Assembly: GCF_005870035.1 (NCBI RefSeq)
Contig: NZ_SWJG01000003.1
Location: 372,001-436,000, forward strand
DNA from: Spirosoma lacussanchae
Lineage (GTDB): Bacteria > Bacteroidota > Bacteroidia > Cytophagales > Spirosomataceae
DNA length: 64,000 nucleotides
Direction of reading: 5' to 3'
Numbering within the stretch: position 1 is the first letter of the stretch; every line of letters begins with the position of its first letter. The notes beneath the pieces are model-generated. The model ran no database searches, was not told where the DNA came from, and was given only the letters and a program-made list of their open reading frames with translations. The position numbers and the translations under genes were made by a program. Shown piece by piece: positions 9,009 to 19,170 of the stretch.

Positions 9009-9461
9009 TTAGCGTGAAGTCTTGGTGCTTTTTTTAGCGCTTTTCTGAGCTGGGGCCGTTGCCGGAGCGGCTGCGGTAGCGGCTTCCTTTTGTGAAACAA
9101 CCTCGCCTTTCAGATACAGAACCGTTTGTCCTGACTCAGCATTGCTCGTTACAGTTACCGTTTTGGTGAACTGACCAGCGGCAGCGGCATTGTACGTAGC
9201 CGAGATCGTGCCGGTTTTGCCGGGCATCACCGGCTCGCGCGAGAAGCTGGGCTTGGTGCAGCCGCAGGAAGCCTGCGCGTCGTTGATAATGATCGGATCG
9301 GTGCCTGTATTCTTGAACTCAAATACGTGCGTAGCGGGTTTGCCCTGCTCGATCTTGCCGAAGTCATGCGTTTCTTTAGCAAACTTCATGACTCCTTTTT
9401 GGGCGTAACTAACTGCGACCAGCACAAATAAAGCTACGAAAAGTGAAAAAATCTTTTTCAT
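9009..9461 (-). CDS. DUF1573 domain-containing secreted protein
   Basis: Small secreted protein of 150 residues. It has a signal peptide (MKKIFSLFVALFVLVAVSYAQ) and one DUF1573 Ig-like domain with HDFGKI, FEFKNTG and the typical SCGCT cysteine pair, followed by a low-complexity Ala/Thr/Lys tail from about residue 130. DUF1573 proteins are very common in Bacteroidota envelopes; their role is not established. It is transcribed away from the E1 dehydrogenase gene, and a terminator lies just after the stop. Confidence 0.92.
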   Translation of the reverse strand: MKKIFSLFVALFVLVAVSYAQKGVMKFAKETHDFGKIEQGKPATHVFEFKNTGTDPIIINDAQASCGCTKPSFSREPVMPGKTGTISATYNAAAAGQFTKTVTVTSNAESGQTVLYLKGEVVSQKEAATAAAPATAPAQKSAKKSTKTSR

Positions 9462-9521
9462 TGGACTAAACGGAATTATGGTTTGGTTGTTAAGATACTT
9501 TGCCGATTAAATGTTGTCAGA

Positions 9522-9534
9522 GCAAACAGTTTGC
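9522..9534. promoter_or_regulatory. Short perfect palindrome in a divergent promoter region
   Basis: GCAAAC-A-GTTTGC lies in the 243-base gap between the divergent DUF1573 and E1 genes. A palindrome in such a position could be a regulator site, but it is short and nothing else supports it. Confidence 0.25.
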
Positions 9535-9588
9535 CAAATTCTTGTTGGTCGCTGTCGAGTCAACAAAGAAACGGAGAAAATCGTTTTT

Positions 9589-9619
9589 TTGAAAGCTGCT
9601 AACTTTTATCTTACTTTTA
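9589..9619 (+). promoter_or_regulatory. Candidate Bacteroidota-type promoter for the E1 gene
   Basis: TTG (9589-9591), a 20-base spacer and TACTTTTA (9612-9619) come close to the Bacteroidota consensus TTG-N19-TAnnTTTG, with a mismatch in the last base. It lies about 85 bases before the GTG start. Confidence 0.3.
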
Positions 9620-9704
9620 CCTTTACATGGTTGTAGAACGTTACCACCCTGTAGCACTTCATTGATAAATTAATTTCCGGACTTTTTCAACCCGTAGCTC
9701 TGCT

Positions 9705-12113
9705 GTGATAGCAAACGAACAACTCCGCTCGGCTGATATTCTAAGTCGTGAAAAAATCCTATCTGACTATCGACTGGCCTGCGAAAGCCGACAGGTTAGC
9801 CTGTTAGGTCGGCGCGATGTTATGGGCGGGCGGGCCAAATTCGGTATTTTCGGTGACGGGAAAGAACTGGCCCAGCTGGCAGCGGCCCGCTCGTTTAGCC
9901 GGGGTGATTTCCGGTCGGGCTACTACCGCGACCAGACTTTTGTAGCCGCTTTGGGCGAGCTTCGCTGGACGGAGTTTTTTGCCCAGCTCTATGCCCATAC
10001 CGACGTTGCCCACGATCCGAACACGGCCGGGCGCTCCATGAATGGCCACTATGCCACGCGCTGGCTCGACGAGCAGGGCCTCTGGCGCAGTCAGACAGAC
10101 CAGTATAATTCCGTATGCGATATTGCACCGACGGCCGGGCAGATTCCCCGTTCGCTGGGTCTGGCGTACGCATCGCGGCTGTTCCGGCACAATCCGGCCC
10201 TGCACGACATGCCGGCCTTCTCGCACCATGGTAACGAAATCGTATATGCCAATATCGGCGATGCGTCTACCTCTCAGGGTATGTTCTGGGAGACGATGAA
10301 TGCCGCCGGGGTGCTGCAGGTACCGCTGCTCATGTCGGTTTGGGACGATGGATACGGTATTTCAGTACCCGTTGAATACCAGACTACCAAAGGAAGTATC
10401 TCGAAGGCGATGGCCGGTTTTCAGCGGGATCATGCCGATGAAAAAGGCTTCGAGATCTTTACCGTTAAAGGCTGGGATTATGTGGCGCTGCTGGAAACCT
10501 ACCAGCAGGCAGCCCGCATCTGCCGGGAACAGCACGTACCCGTTCTGGTTCATGTGCAGGAACTGACTCAGCCGCAGGGCCACTCGACTTCGGGTTCGCA
10601 CGAGCGGTACAAATCGAAAGAACGGCTGAAGTGGGAAGCCGAGCACGATTGTAATCTGACGTTCCGCCAGTGGATTCTGGAAAACGGCTACGCTACCAAC
10701 GATGAACTCGATGCCATCGAGGTCCAGGCCAGGGAGGTAGCCAAAAAAGCCCGGATCGAGGCCTGGAACGCCTACCAGCAATCGATGAAAGCGGACCACG
10801 ACGAAGCCCTCGATCTGCTGCAGCGATCGGCCCGAAACCATCCGAAAGCGGCTGAACTTATGGCCATCCGCGAGGAGTTGCGCAAGACCAACACCCCGCT
10901 CCGGCGCGATTCGGTAGCGGCTGTTCGCAAGGCACTCCGGCTGCTGCGCACCGATACCGGCACGGCCCGGCAGGGCCTGCGGACCTGGCTCGACCGCACC
11001 AACGCCGAAAACGCCGAACGGTTCAGCTCCCATCTATATAGCCAGTCGCCCGAGTCACCGATGCGAATTACGGGAGAGCCCGCCCGGTATTCGGACGAGA
11101 GCCCCGTGGTGGACGGCTATCTGCTGATGCAGCGGTATTTCGATAATCTGTTCAGCCGCGATGCGCGCGTAGTAGCCCTGGGCGAAGACGTGGGGCAGAT
11201 CGGCGACGTAAACCAGGGGTTTGCCGGCTTGCAGGAGAAATACGGCGAGATTCGAATTACTGACACCGGCATCCGCGAAACGACTATCATCGGGCAGGGC
11301 GTTGGCCTGGCCATGCGTGGGCTGCGACCCATCGTCGAGATTCAGTACTTCGATTACATCTATTACGCCCTGCCCACCCTGACCGACGATCTGGCGACCT
11401 TGCAGTACCGCACCCGCGGTGGTCAGAAAGCGCCAGTCATTGTGCGGACGCGCGGTCATCGGCTAGAAGGCATCTGGCATTCGGGGTCGCCTATGGGTGC
11501 CATGCTCGGCAGCCTGCGCGGCATGCACGTGCTGGTGCCCCGCAACATGACCCAGGCCGTTGGTTTCTACAATACCCTCATCAAAGGTGACGATCCGGCG
11601 CTGCTGATCGAATCCCTGAACGGATACCGGCTCAAGGAACGGGTGCCTGATAACCTCACTGAGTTCTCGCTGCCGCTGGGCGTGCCCGAGGTATTACGAT
11701 CCGGTACTGACGTGACGCTGGTTACCTATGGTTCCATGTGCCGGATTGTGATGGAGGCCGCTACGCAGCTGGCCGCCATGGGCATTAGTCTGGAGGTGAT
11801 CGATGCGCAGACGCTGCTGCCATTCGACGTTCATCATTCGATCGTAGCGTCCATTTCGAAAACCAACCGGGTCGTGTTTGCTGATGAAGACGTGCCAGGT
11901 GGCGCGTCGGCTTTCATGATGCAGCAAGTGGTCGACGAGCAGGGCGCCTATCGGTATCTGGATTCGGCTCCACGTACCTTATCGGCAAAAGCACACCGGC
12001 CACCCTACGGCTCCGACGGGGATTATTTTTCGAAACCCAGCGTTGACGACGTGATTGAGGTCGTTTATTCGCTCATGAGCGAAGCCGACCCCGCCCGGTT
12101 TCCACCCTTATAA
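9705..12113 (+). CDS. Fused 2-oxo acid dehydrogenase E1 (alpha + beta), branched-chain type
   Basis: Thiamine-diphosphate-dependent E1 component with both halves in one chain of 802 residues. The alpha half (about 1-400) contains SHHGNEIVYANIGDAST, the GDA...N cofactor motif, and HSTSGSHERY. The beta half (about 460-800) has LGEDVGQIGDVNQGF, GIRETTIIGQGVGLA, the QYFDYIYYA block and LIESLNGYRLKE. The enzyme decarboxylates a 2-oxo acid and acylates the lipoyl group of an E2 partner; by family the substrate is likely branched-chain 2-oxo acids, but pyruvate cannot be ruled out. Fused E1 proteins are known in Bacteroidota. No E2 or E3 gene is in the window. The start is a GTG; no in-frame ATG precedes the conserved region. 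Confidence 0.9.
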   Translation: MIANEQLRSADILSREKILSDYRLACESRQVSLLGRRDVMGGRAKFGIFGDGKELAQLAAARSFSRGDFRSGYYRDQTFVAALGELRWTEFFAQLYAHTDVAHDPNTAGRSMNGHYATRWLDEQGLWRSQTDQYNSVCDIAPTAGQIPRSLGLAYASRLFRHNPALHDMPAFSHHGNEIVYANIGDASTSQGMFWETMNAAGVLQVPLLMSVWDDGYGISVPVEYQTTKGSISKAMAGFQRDHADEKGFEIFTVKGWDYVALLETYQQAARICREQHVPVLVHVQELTQPQGHSTSGSHERYKSKERLKWEAEHDCNLTFRQWILENGYATNDELDAIEVQAREVAKKARIEAWNAYQQSMKADHDEALDLLQRSARNHPKAAELMAIREELRKTNTPLRRDSVAAVRKALRLLRTDTGTARQGLRTWLDRTNAENAERFSSHLYSQSPESPMRITGEPARYSDESPVVDGYLLMQRYFDNLFSRDARVVALGEDVGQIGDVNQGFAGLQEKYGEIRITDTGIRETTIIGQGVGLAMRGLRPIVEIQYFDYIYYALPTLTDDLATLQYRTRGGQKAPVIVRTRGHRLEGIWHSGSPMGAMLGSLRGMHVLVPRNMTQAVGFYNTLIKGDDPALLIESLNGYRLKERVPDNLTEFSLPLGVPEVLRSGTDVTLVTYGSMCRIVMEAATQLAAMGISLEVIDAQTLLPFDVHHSIVASISKTNRVVFADEDVPGGASAFMMQQVVDEQGAYRYLDSAPRTLSAKAHRPPYGSDGDYFSKPSVDDVIEVVYSLMSEADPARFPPL

Positions 12114-12116
12114 GTT

Positions 12117-12178
12117 GTGAATGGGTGATTGTGTGAGTTATCAACCTGATGCGCTCAATCATGGAGTCACCCATTCAC
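12117..12178. repeat. Intergenic inverted repeat, 12-bp perfect arms
   Basis: GTGAATGGGTGA (12117-12128) and TCACCCATTCAC (12167-12178) are exact reverse complements. GATTG/CAATC and GAG/CTC pairs inside extend the fold. It fills almost all of the 75-base gap between the E1 gene and nuoI. There is no T-run, so it looks more like an RNA-processing or stability element or a small repeat than a terminator. Confidence 0.7.
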
Positions 12179-12188
12179 TAAATCATTC

Positions 12189-13682
12189 ATGTCATACATC
12201 AGGGATATACAATCCGGGATTCGGACAACGCTGAAAGGACTGAGCCTAACGTGGCGGCACCTGCGCCAGGCAAACCACCGCCGAACTCCGGAGGGCATTG
12301 CCAGTGACAACTATTTCGATCAGCAGAATGGGCTTGTAACGCTGCAGTATCCGCACGAGCAGTTGCCCATTCCCGACAACGGACGCTACCGGCTTCGCAA
12401 CGAGATCGACGACTGTATCGTTTGCGATAAATGCGCTAAAGTCTGCCCCGTCGACTGCATTACCATCGACGCCATAAAAGCCACGGAAGAAGTAGGCCGC
12501 GCGTCTGATGGCTCCCCGATCCGGCTGTATGCCGCCAAGTTCGACATCGATATGGCCAAGTGCTGCTATTGCGGCCTTTGTACCGTTGTATGTCCAACGG
12601 AGTGCCTGACGATGGATAAGGCCTTCGATTACAGCGAATTCGAACTGGGTAAACTCACCTATAGTTTCGCGGAGCTAACCCCCGAAGAGGCCGACGAAAA
12701 GCGCGCCCTTTATGAACAGTTTGTCCGCGAGAAAGAAGAAGCCAAACAGGCCGCTGCGGCCAAACGTGCTCAACCGATTCCCGCCAGCGACCCTGCAGCG
12801 GCACCCGCGGCCAAACGCCCCGTATTTCGGCCGACGGCCAAACCCGCGGCTCCCGACCCGACCGCCAACTCGACCGATGGGGCTATTGCGCATCCCGCAA
12901 CCGATGCGACTCCCGACGAGATGCAGCAGATTGCACAGGGTGGGTTAGAAGCCAAAAAACGACCTGTATTCCGCCCTACGCAGAAGCCCGCCGAGCCGCC
13001 CGCTCCAATCGCTCCTACTGACGAAGAAAAAGCCGAGCCCGCGGCCACCGAGCCGGAGGGTCTGCCCGTTCCGCCTGCTCCGGCGCCTAAACCGGCTTTC
13101 CGGCCGACCATGAAACCGGCGGCCAAACCTGCCGAACCCGGCCCGGAAAAGACACCGGAAGACCTGCCGAAGCCAAAACCAGCCGGTTTCCGCCCGACAA
13201 TGAAGCCGACCGGTGCGGTCACGACCGAGCCCGCACCGGCTGTGACCCCGTCCGCAGCGCCGGTTCCTGAGTCGACCGATACGCCAAAGCCTCGTCCGGC
13301 TTTCCGGCCAACGATGAAACCGGCTGCGCCCGCAGACAGCGAGAAAGCACCCGATACGCCCGAAGCACGTCCGAAACCGGCTGGTTTTCGACCAACGATG
13401 AAACCGAAGCCCGCCGTTCTCCCGGAGCCAGCAACGCCACCATCCGCGGAACCGGAAAAAGAGCCCGACCCAGCAGACGCACCCCCGTCCCGCCCCGCTT
13501 TCCGACCGACGATGAAGCCAAAACCCGCCGAGCCCGAACCGAAGACTGCCGAAGCGCCTTCTGCGGCAACGCCTACACCGAAGCCGGCCGGTTTCCGGCC
13601 GACGATGAAGCCCAAACCTGCGGCTCCTGCCCCGGATGCATCGGCCGACAAACCGGCGTCGGACCCAAACGCAGCCGAGTAA
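12189..13682 (+). CDS. nuoI: NADH-quinone oxidoreductase subunit I with a long repetitive C-terminal tail
   Basis: Complex I peripheral-arm subunit that carries clusters N6a and N6b. Two ferredoxin-type motifs are intact: CIVCDKCAKVCP (about residues 76-87) and CCYCGLCTVVCP (about 125-136). The core ends near residue 175, the usual size of NuoI, but the frame runs on without a stop to residue 497. The extension is rich in Pro, Ala, Lys and Glu and contains eight spaced copies of FRPTxKP (VFRPTAKP, VFRPTQKP, then six A/G-FRPTMKP), mostly preceded by KRP, RPA or KPAG. Third-position use matches the neighbours and codons differ between copies, so it seems truly translated. The tail has no known counterpart that I can name and is probably disordered. 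First gene of the nuo run. Confidence 0.93.
   Translation: MSYIRDIQSGIRTTLKGLSLTWRHLRQANHRRTPEGIASDNYFDQQNGLVTLQYPHEQLPIPDNGRYRLRNEIDDCIVCDKCAKVCPVDCITIDAIKATEEVGRASDGSPIRLYAAKFDIDMAKCCYCGLCTVVCPTECLTMDKAFDYSEFELGKLTYSFAELTPEEADEKRALYEQFVREKEEAKQAAAAKRAQPIPASDPAAAPAAKRPVFRPTAKPAAPDPTANSTDGAIAHPATDATPDEMQQIAQGGLEAKKRPVFRPTQKPAEPPAPIAPTDEEKAEPAATEPEGLPVPPAPAPKPAFRPTMKPAAKPAEPGPEKTPEDLPKPKPAGFRPTMKPTGAVTTEPAPAVTPSAAPVPESTDTPKPRPAFRPTMKPAAPADSEKAPDTPEARPKPAGFRPTMKPKPAVLPEPATPPSAEPEKEPDPADAPPSRPAFRPTMKPKPAEPEPKTAEAPSAATPTPKPAGFRPTMKPKPAAPAPDASADKPASDPNAAE
12822..13613 (+). repeat. Eight FRPTxKP-coding repeats in the nuoI tail
   Basis: Irregularly spaced units of about 24 bases encode (V/A/G)FRPT(A/Q/M)KP, separated by 20-55 residues of variable Pro/Ala/Glu-rich sequence. 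The last six units all have Met at position six. Synonymous differences between units show that they are selected as protein rather than recently duplicated DNA. Confidence 0.85.
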
Positions 13683-13705
13683 CCTGATCAAACCGCCTAC
13701 AACCT

Positions 13706-14239
13706 GTGATTCAACTTGCTTTTTATGGTTTTGCCGCCCTTACGCTGGTCAGTGCGCTGGCGGTGCTGCTAACCCGGAATGTGATGTACGCGGCTTTTTT
13801 TCTGCTCCTGACCTTGCTGGGGGTGGCGGGCCTGTTCGTACTGGCCAGTGCCGACTTTCTGGCCGTGGCTCAGATCATGATCTATGTAGGTGGGGTACTG
13901 GTGCTGGTTATTTTTGGCGTCATGCTGACCAGCAAAGCTGGCTCGGGAACGAATACCGACAGCCAGCGGCCCAACCAGATTCCGTCGCCCAACCGAATCG
14001 GCAACTCGTGGGTTATGGCGTTGCTGGTGTCGGGGGGCGTTTTTGTGGCGTTGTATACATTGCTGGCTCGGGCTTCATTTGCCCTTCTGAATCAACCGGT
14101 CGGCTGGGAAAGTACGATCAGGACGGTAGGCCGTCAGCTTATGACCGAGTACATTGTTCCGTTCGAAATCGTTGGTATTCTGCTGCTGGCGGCCCTGGTT
14201 GGGGCTACCTTTCTGGCGAGTAACCGACTGACCCGATAA
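13706..14239 (+). CDS. nuoJ: NADH-quinone oxidoreductase subunit J
   Basis: Membrane-arm subunit of complex I, 177 residues with five predicted membrane helices. The conserved helix-3 region (FLAVAQIMIYVGGVLVLVIF) is intact, as is the final helix (IVPFEIVGILLLAALVGATF). It starts at a GTG 23 bases after nuoI and is followed by nuoK after 40 bases, so it is part of one transcription unit. Length and order (I-J-K) are standard. Confidence 0.95.
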   Translation: MIQLAFYGFAALTLVSALAVLLTRNVMYAAFFLLLTLLGVAGLFVLASADFLAVAQIMIYVGGVLVLVIFGVMLTSKAGSGTNTDSQRPNQIPSPNRIGNSWVMALLVSGGVFVALYTLLARASFALLNQPVGWESTIRTVGRQLMTEYIVPFEIVGILLLAALVGATFLASNRLTR

Positions 14240-14279
14240 GCCTCATTCATCCCGACAACTTCTGCTAACCCCGGTAAAC

Positions 14280-14591
14280 GTGCAATCTGTAGATAGCCAT
14301 TTATTTCTGATCGTTGGAGCCGCCCTATTCAGCATTGGCCTGGCCGTAGTGTTGCTGAAACGGCACGCCATCGTGGTACTGATGGGCATCGAGCTGATGC
14401 TCAACGCCGTCAATATCAACCTGGTTGCGTTCAGTCAGTACGATCCGGACCGCATCCAGGGCCAGATGCTGGCTTTGTTTGTGATGGTGGTCGCGGCTGC
14501 GGAGTCGGCGGTAGCGCTGGCTATTGTGCTGCAGGTGTATCGTCATTTCCGGACGGCTCAGCTCGACGAGCTGAACGAGCTGAGGCAGTAG
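14280..14591 (+). CDS. nuoK: NADH-quinone oxidoreductase subunit K
   Basis: Membrane-arm subunit of 103 residues with three helices. The conserved acidic residues are present in GIELMLNAVN and in AAESAVALAI, which take part in proton translocation in this family. The start is GTG. The TAG stop overlaps, by one base, a possible GTG start of the following oxygenase gene. Confidence 0.96.
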   Translation: MQSVDSHLFLIVGAALFSIGLAVVLLKRHAIVVLMGIELMLNAVNINLVAFSQYDPDRIQGQMLALFVMVVAAAESAVALAIVLQVYRHFRTAQLDELNELRQ

Positions 14592-14614
14592 TGATAAAGA
14601 GCCGCAACCTGAAC

Positions 14615-15256
14615 ATGCCTATGAACCAGCCTGATAATGAACTGCCTGTTCACCAGTATGAATCCATCATCGACGGCATACTGAACGAAGGATACGGTAT
14701 TGTCGATGATTTTCTTTCGGCCGACGAAGTCGCGTCGCTGGCGCAGCAGCTGCATCACCGGCGGCAGGCTGGTCAGTTTCGGGTGGCGGGTATCGGTAAT
14801 GAGCAGGTCACCGTACAGACGGCCATCCGGGGCGACGAGATTCTGTGGATCGACGAGGCCACCGCAACGCCGGACGAAGCGGCCTTTCTGAGTCGGGTCA
14901 ATACCTTCATGCAGTACGTTAACCAAACCTGTTTTCTGGGCCTGCGCGACTACGAATTTCACTACGCCCTATATCCGCCGGGTACGTTCTACAAGCGCCA
15001 CCTCGACCAGTTTCGGAGCGATTCGCGCCGGAAGCTGTCGGTCATCTGTTACCTCAACGCCGACTGGCAGGAGACTGATGGGGGCCAGCTGGCGCTTTAT
15101 CTGCCCCGGGCCGACGGAAGCGAACAGCTGATCCGGGTGAACCCGACCGGCGGGCGGCTGGTTTGTTTCGAGAGTGCCAGGCTGGAACATGAGGTGCTGC
15201 CGGCCACCCGCGAGCGCCTGAGCCTGACTGGCTGGCTGAAAACGGCTGGATGGTAG
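14615..15256 (+). CDS. 2-oxoglutarate/Fe(II) oxygenase, SM-20/prolyl 4-hydroxylase family
   Basis: Double-stranded beta-helix dioxygenase resembling EGLN/SM-20 and the bacterial PPHD-type prolyl hydroxylases. Iron ligands are His129-Leu-Asp131 and His192 (LEHEVLP), and the 2-oxoglutarate-binding Arg lies in RERLSLTGW. Other family blocks are IRGDEILWID, FHYALYPPGTFYKRH and YLNADW. The ATG at 14615 starts the protein; an in-frame GTG at 14591 overlaps the nuoK stop and would add eight residues. It is placed between nuoK and nuoL, where no oxygenase is expected. Known bacterial relatives hydroxylate a proline in EF-Tu; the proline-rich NuoI tail encoded in the same operon is another possible substrate (inference). 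Confidence 0.9.
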   Translation: MPMNQPDNELPVHQYESIIDGILNEGYGIVDDFLSADEVASLAQQLHHRRQAGQFRVAGIGNEQVTVQTAIRGDEILWIDEATATPDEAAFLSRVNTFMQYVNQTCFLGLRDYEFHYALYPPGTFYKRHLDQFRSDSRRKLSVICYLNADWQETDGGQLALYLPRADGSEQLIRVNPTGGRLVCFESARLEHEVLPATRERLSLTGWLKTAGW

Positions 15257-15314
15257 TTGGTTTCCCATGGATGAATGGGGATATTTGCGGCCTGAGACGC
15301 CAACCTTCTTCGGA

Positions 15315-17204
15315 ATGCTCCAATCGTTACTAGCTGTTTGCCTGTTACTGCTGCCCTTTGTCGGATTCCTGACCGTATCGCTGGCCAGCCGGCGCCTGGC
15401 GGGGCCATTGGCTGTGGGGCTGACGGCTCTGGGACTGATTGGGTCGATCGGGCTGGCGGTGAGCCTCCCGGAGCAGCCGATTACCTTACAGGCGGACTGG
15501 GCAACGCTGTCGGGAATTTCGTTCGGTATCGGCTTTCGGGTCGATGGACTGGCCGGGCTAATGCTGGTTATTGTACACGGGGTAGCCCTGCTCGTACAGG
15601 TGTACTCGCTGTCTTATCTGCTCGATGAGCCCCGGCTATCGCGCTATTTTGCTTACCTGCAACTGTTTATCGGCGCCATGCTGGGCATCGTTCTGGCTGG
15701 TAACCTGCTGGTGATGTACGCCTTCTGGGAGCTGGTCGGGCTGGCGTCGTATCTGCTCATTGGTTTCTATGCCGACCGGCCCGCTGCGAGTCAGGCCGCT
15801 AAGAAAGCGTTCCTGATGAATCGGGTTGGTGACATGGGCATGCTGATCGGTATTTTTTTGACCTATTACTATTACGATACGCTCGATCTGGCGCAGCTGA
15901 ACCATACCGATCTTTACGCTGTAGCCCCCACGGCGGTCGGGTTGTGTCTGTTCATGGGCTGCGTGGGTAAGTCGGCCCAGTTTCCGCTGCTGACGTGGCT
16001 ACCCGACGCCATGGAGGGGCCAACCCCGGTGTCGGCGCTACTGCATGCGGCTACAATGGTGGCGGCCGGCGTATTTCTGCTGGCTCGTATTCAGCCGCTA
16101 CTATCGCCCGATGCGCGGGCTGTTATTGTGCTCATCGGCACGATCACTACCTTCTGGGGGGGCTATTCGGCCCTCTTCCAGACCGATATCAAGAAAGTGC
16201 TGGCCTTCTCGACCGTATCGCAACTGGGGCTGATGGTGGCCGCCATGGGGATGGGGAATGTGGGCGGGGCGCTGTTTCATTTGCTGACCCATGCGTTCTT
16301 CAAGGCGGGGCTGTTCCTGAGTGCCGGGTCGGTTATTCACGCTGTGCATACGCAGGATATGCGGCAGATGGGTGGGCTGCGCCGGGCGTTGCCGGTTACG
16401 TTTGTGGCCTATACGGTCTGTGCCGCAGCGCTGGCGGGCGTACCACTTTTCTCGGGCTTTCTGTCGAAAGAAGCGATCCTGGGCGGAGCCTTCGCCTGGG
16501 CCGAAACCGCGGGTATCTCCCTGGCCGCTGGTGTTCCGGTCCTGTTGCTGCTCTCGTCCGGACTGACGGCGCTGTATATGGCGCGGCAGTGGCGACTGAT
16601 TTTTCTGGGCCAGTACCAGCACGAAGCCACACCGCTGTCGGGCGTACACGAAGCAGACGGACTGATGCGCGTACCGGTGGTCATACTGGCCTTGCTATCC
16701 GTGGCTTTCTGGTTTTCGGTCAATCCTTTTTCTGCGCATGGGAGCTGGGTTTTCGGTATACTACCCCTACCTGCCGAAGCCGAACTGCCCTGGTTGCCCC
16801 CTGTTTCGGTATTGCTGGTGCTACTGGGCGGCTGGTTCGGCGTTCGGCTGCGGGAACCTAACCCAACCCGGCTGTATGTACAGCTCTCGGTACAGTACGG
16901 CTTTCTGGACCGGGCGTACCAGTGGTACATTATCACACCGGCCATCAAAGCCGCGACCTTGCTCAACCGAGCCGATCAGCGTCTGGTCGACGGAGCCGTA
17001 AACGGCGCGGGGATAGGGGGCGTTGTGCTGGCGCATCTGGTCCATGCCGTTGACCGGTTCGGGGTCGATGGGCTGGTCAACGGGGCGGCCTGGCTGGCGG
17101 GGCGGCTGGGTCGGTTGACGCGCTCGGTGCAGAACGGCCGGGTGCAGTCGTACATTACGGTGGCCGTTGTAGGGCTGCTGATCGTTCTTTGGTGGATACT
17201 ATAA
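15315..17204 (+). CDS. nuoL: NADH-quinone oxidoreductase subunit L
   Basis: Largest antiporter-like membrane subunit of complex I. It has the proton-translocating core (ELVGLASYLLIGFY, QFPLLTWLPDAMEGPTPVSALLHAATMV, KKVLAFSTVSQLG, HAFFKAGLFLSAG) and a C-terminal extension matching the long lateral helix and final anchor helix. I chose the ATG at 15315 because the protein then begins directly with the first membrane helix (MLQSLLAVCLLLLPFVGF); an upstream in-frame ATG at 15267 would add 16 polar residues. Length of 629 residues is normal. It follows the oxygenase gene and precedes nuoM. Confidence 0.95.
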   Translation: MLQSLLAVCLLLLPFVGFLTVSLASRRLAGPLAVGLTALGLIGSIGLAVSLPEQPITLQADWATLSGISFGIGFRVDGLAGLMLVIVHGVALLVQVYSLSYLLDEPRLSRYFAYLQLFIGAMLGIVLAGNLLVMYAFWELVGLASYLLIGFYADRPAASQAAKKAFLMNRVGDMGMLIGIFLTYYYYDTLDLAQLNHTDLYAVAPTAVGLCLFMGCVGKSAQFPLLTWLPDAMEGPTPVSALLHAATMVAAGVFLLARIQPLLSPDARAVIVLIGTITTFWGGYSALFQTDIKKVLAFSTVSQLGLMVAAMGMGNVGGALFHLLTHAFFKAGLFLSAGSVIHAVHTQDMRQMGGLRRALPVTFVAYTVCAAALAGVPLFSGFLSKEAILGGAFAWAETAGISLAAGVPVLLLLSSGLTALYMARQWRLIFLGQYQHEATPLSGVHEADGLMRVPVVILALLSVAFWFSVNPFSAHGSWVFGILPLPAEAELPWLPPVSVLLVLLGGWFGVRLREPNPTRLYVQLSVQYGFLDRAYQWYIITPAIKAATLLNRADQRLVDGAVNGAGIGGVVLAHLVHAVDRFGVDGLVNGAAWLAGRLGRLTRSVQNGRVQSYITVAVVGLLIVLWWIL

Positions 17205-17261
17205 CCGAACATAGCGTTCGGGCAACTGGATGATTACTGGCGGTTCTGGACCGCGCTAGAC

Positions 17262-18926
<1,665 letters not shown>

Positions 18927-19170
18927 ATTGTATATACTTCTCCCAGTGACTAAATAGTGAATTGTGTCACCGCTAGGTTGTATGGACTTTGTTTGAGAAA
19001 ATAATATAATATTTTGTGAAAAGTTAAATAGGCCGAATAATAATCACCTGTAGTCGATAGTTTATTTTAGTTTATTGCCTAATATCGTGGCCTTTGGCAG
19101 TACTCCTGTCCGGCCTTTGAAGTCCTCGGGAGATTGTCTAATTTTATCTGAAAAAAATAAAACAGATATC

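Noticed and set aside
12822-13613. CRISPR-like or tandem DNA repeat array
   Set aside because: Units are not identical at DNA level, spacing is irregular, and the repetition is in the protein sequence.
12770-13691. Long minus-strand frames with Gly/Arg-rich repeats (GFIVGRKPAGFG-like)
   Set aside because: They are the antisense of the repetitive nuoI tail. The plus frame continues an intact NuoI, so the minus frames are mirror images of its repeats.
15995-16861. 288-residue plus-strand frame inside nuoL
   Set aside because: Out-of-frame shadow of nuoL, with a Gly/Arg-rich composition typical of frame-shifted GC-rich reading.
19075-19170. N-terminal extension of the aminotransferase from a TTG
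   Set aside because: The stretch is AT-rich and promoter-like, and the ATG at 19171 starts directly at a Tat signal.
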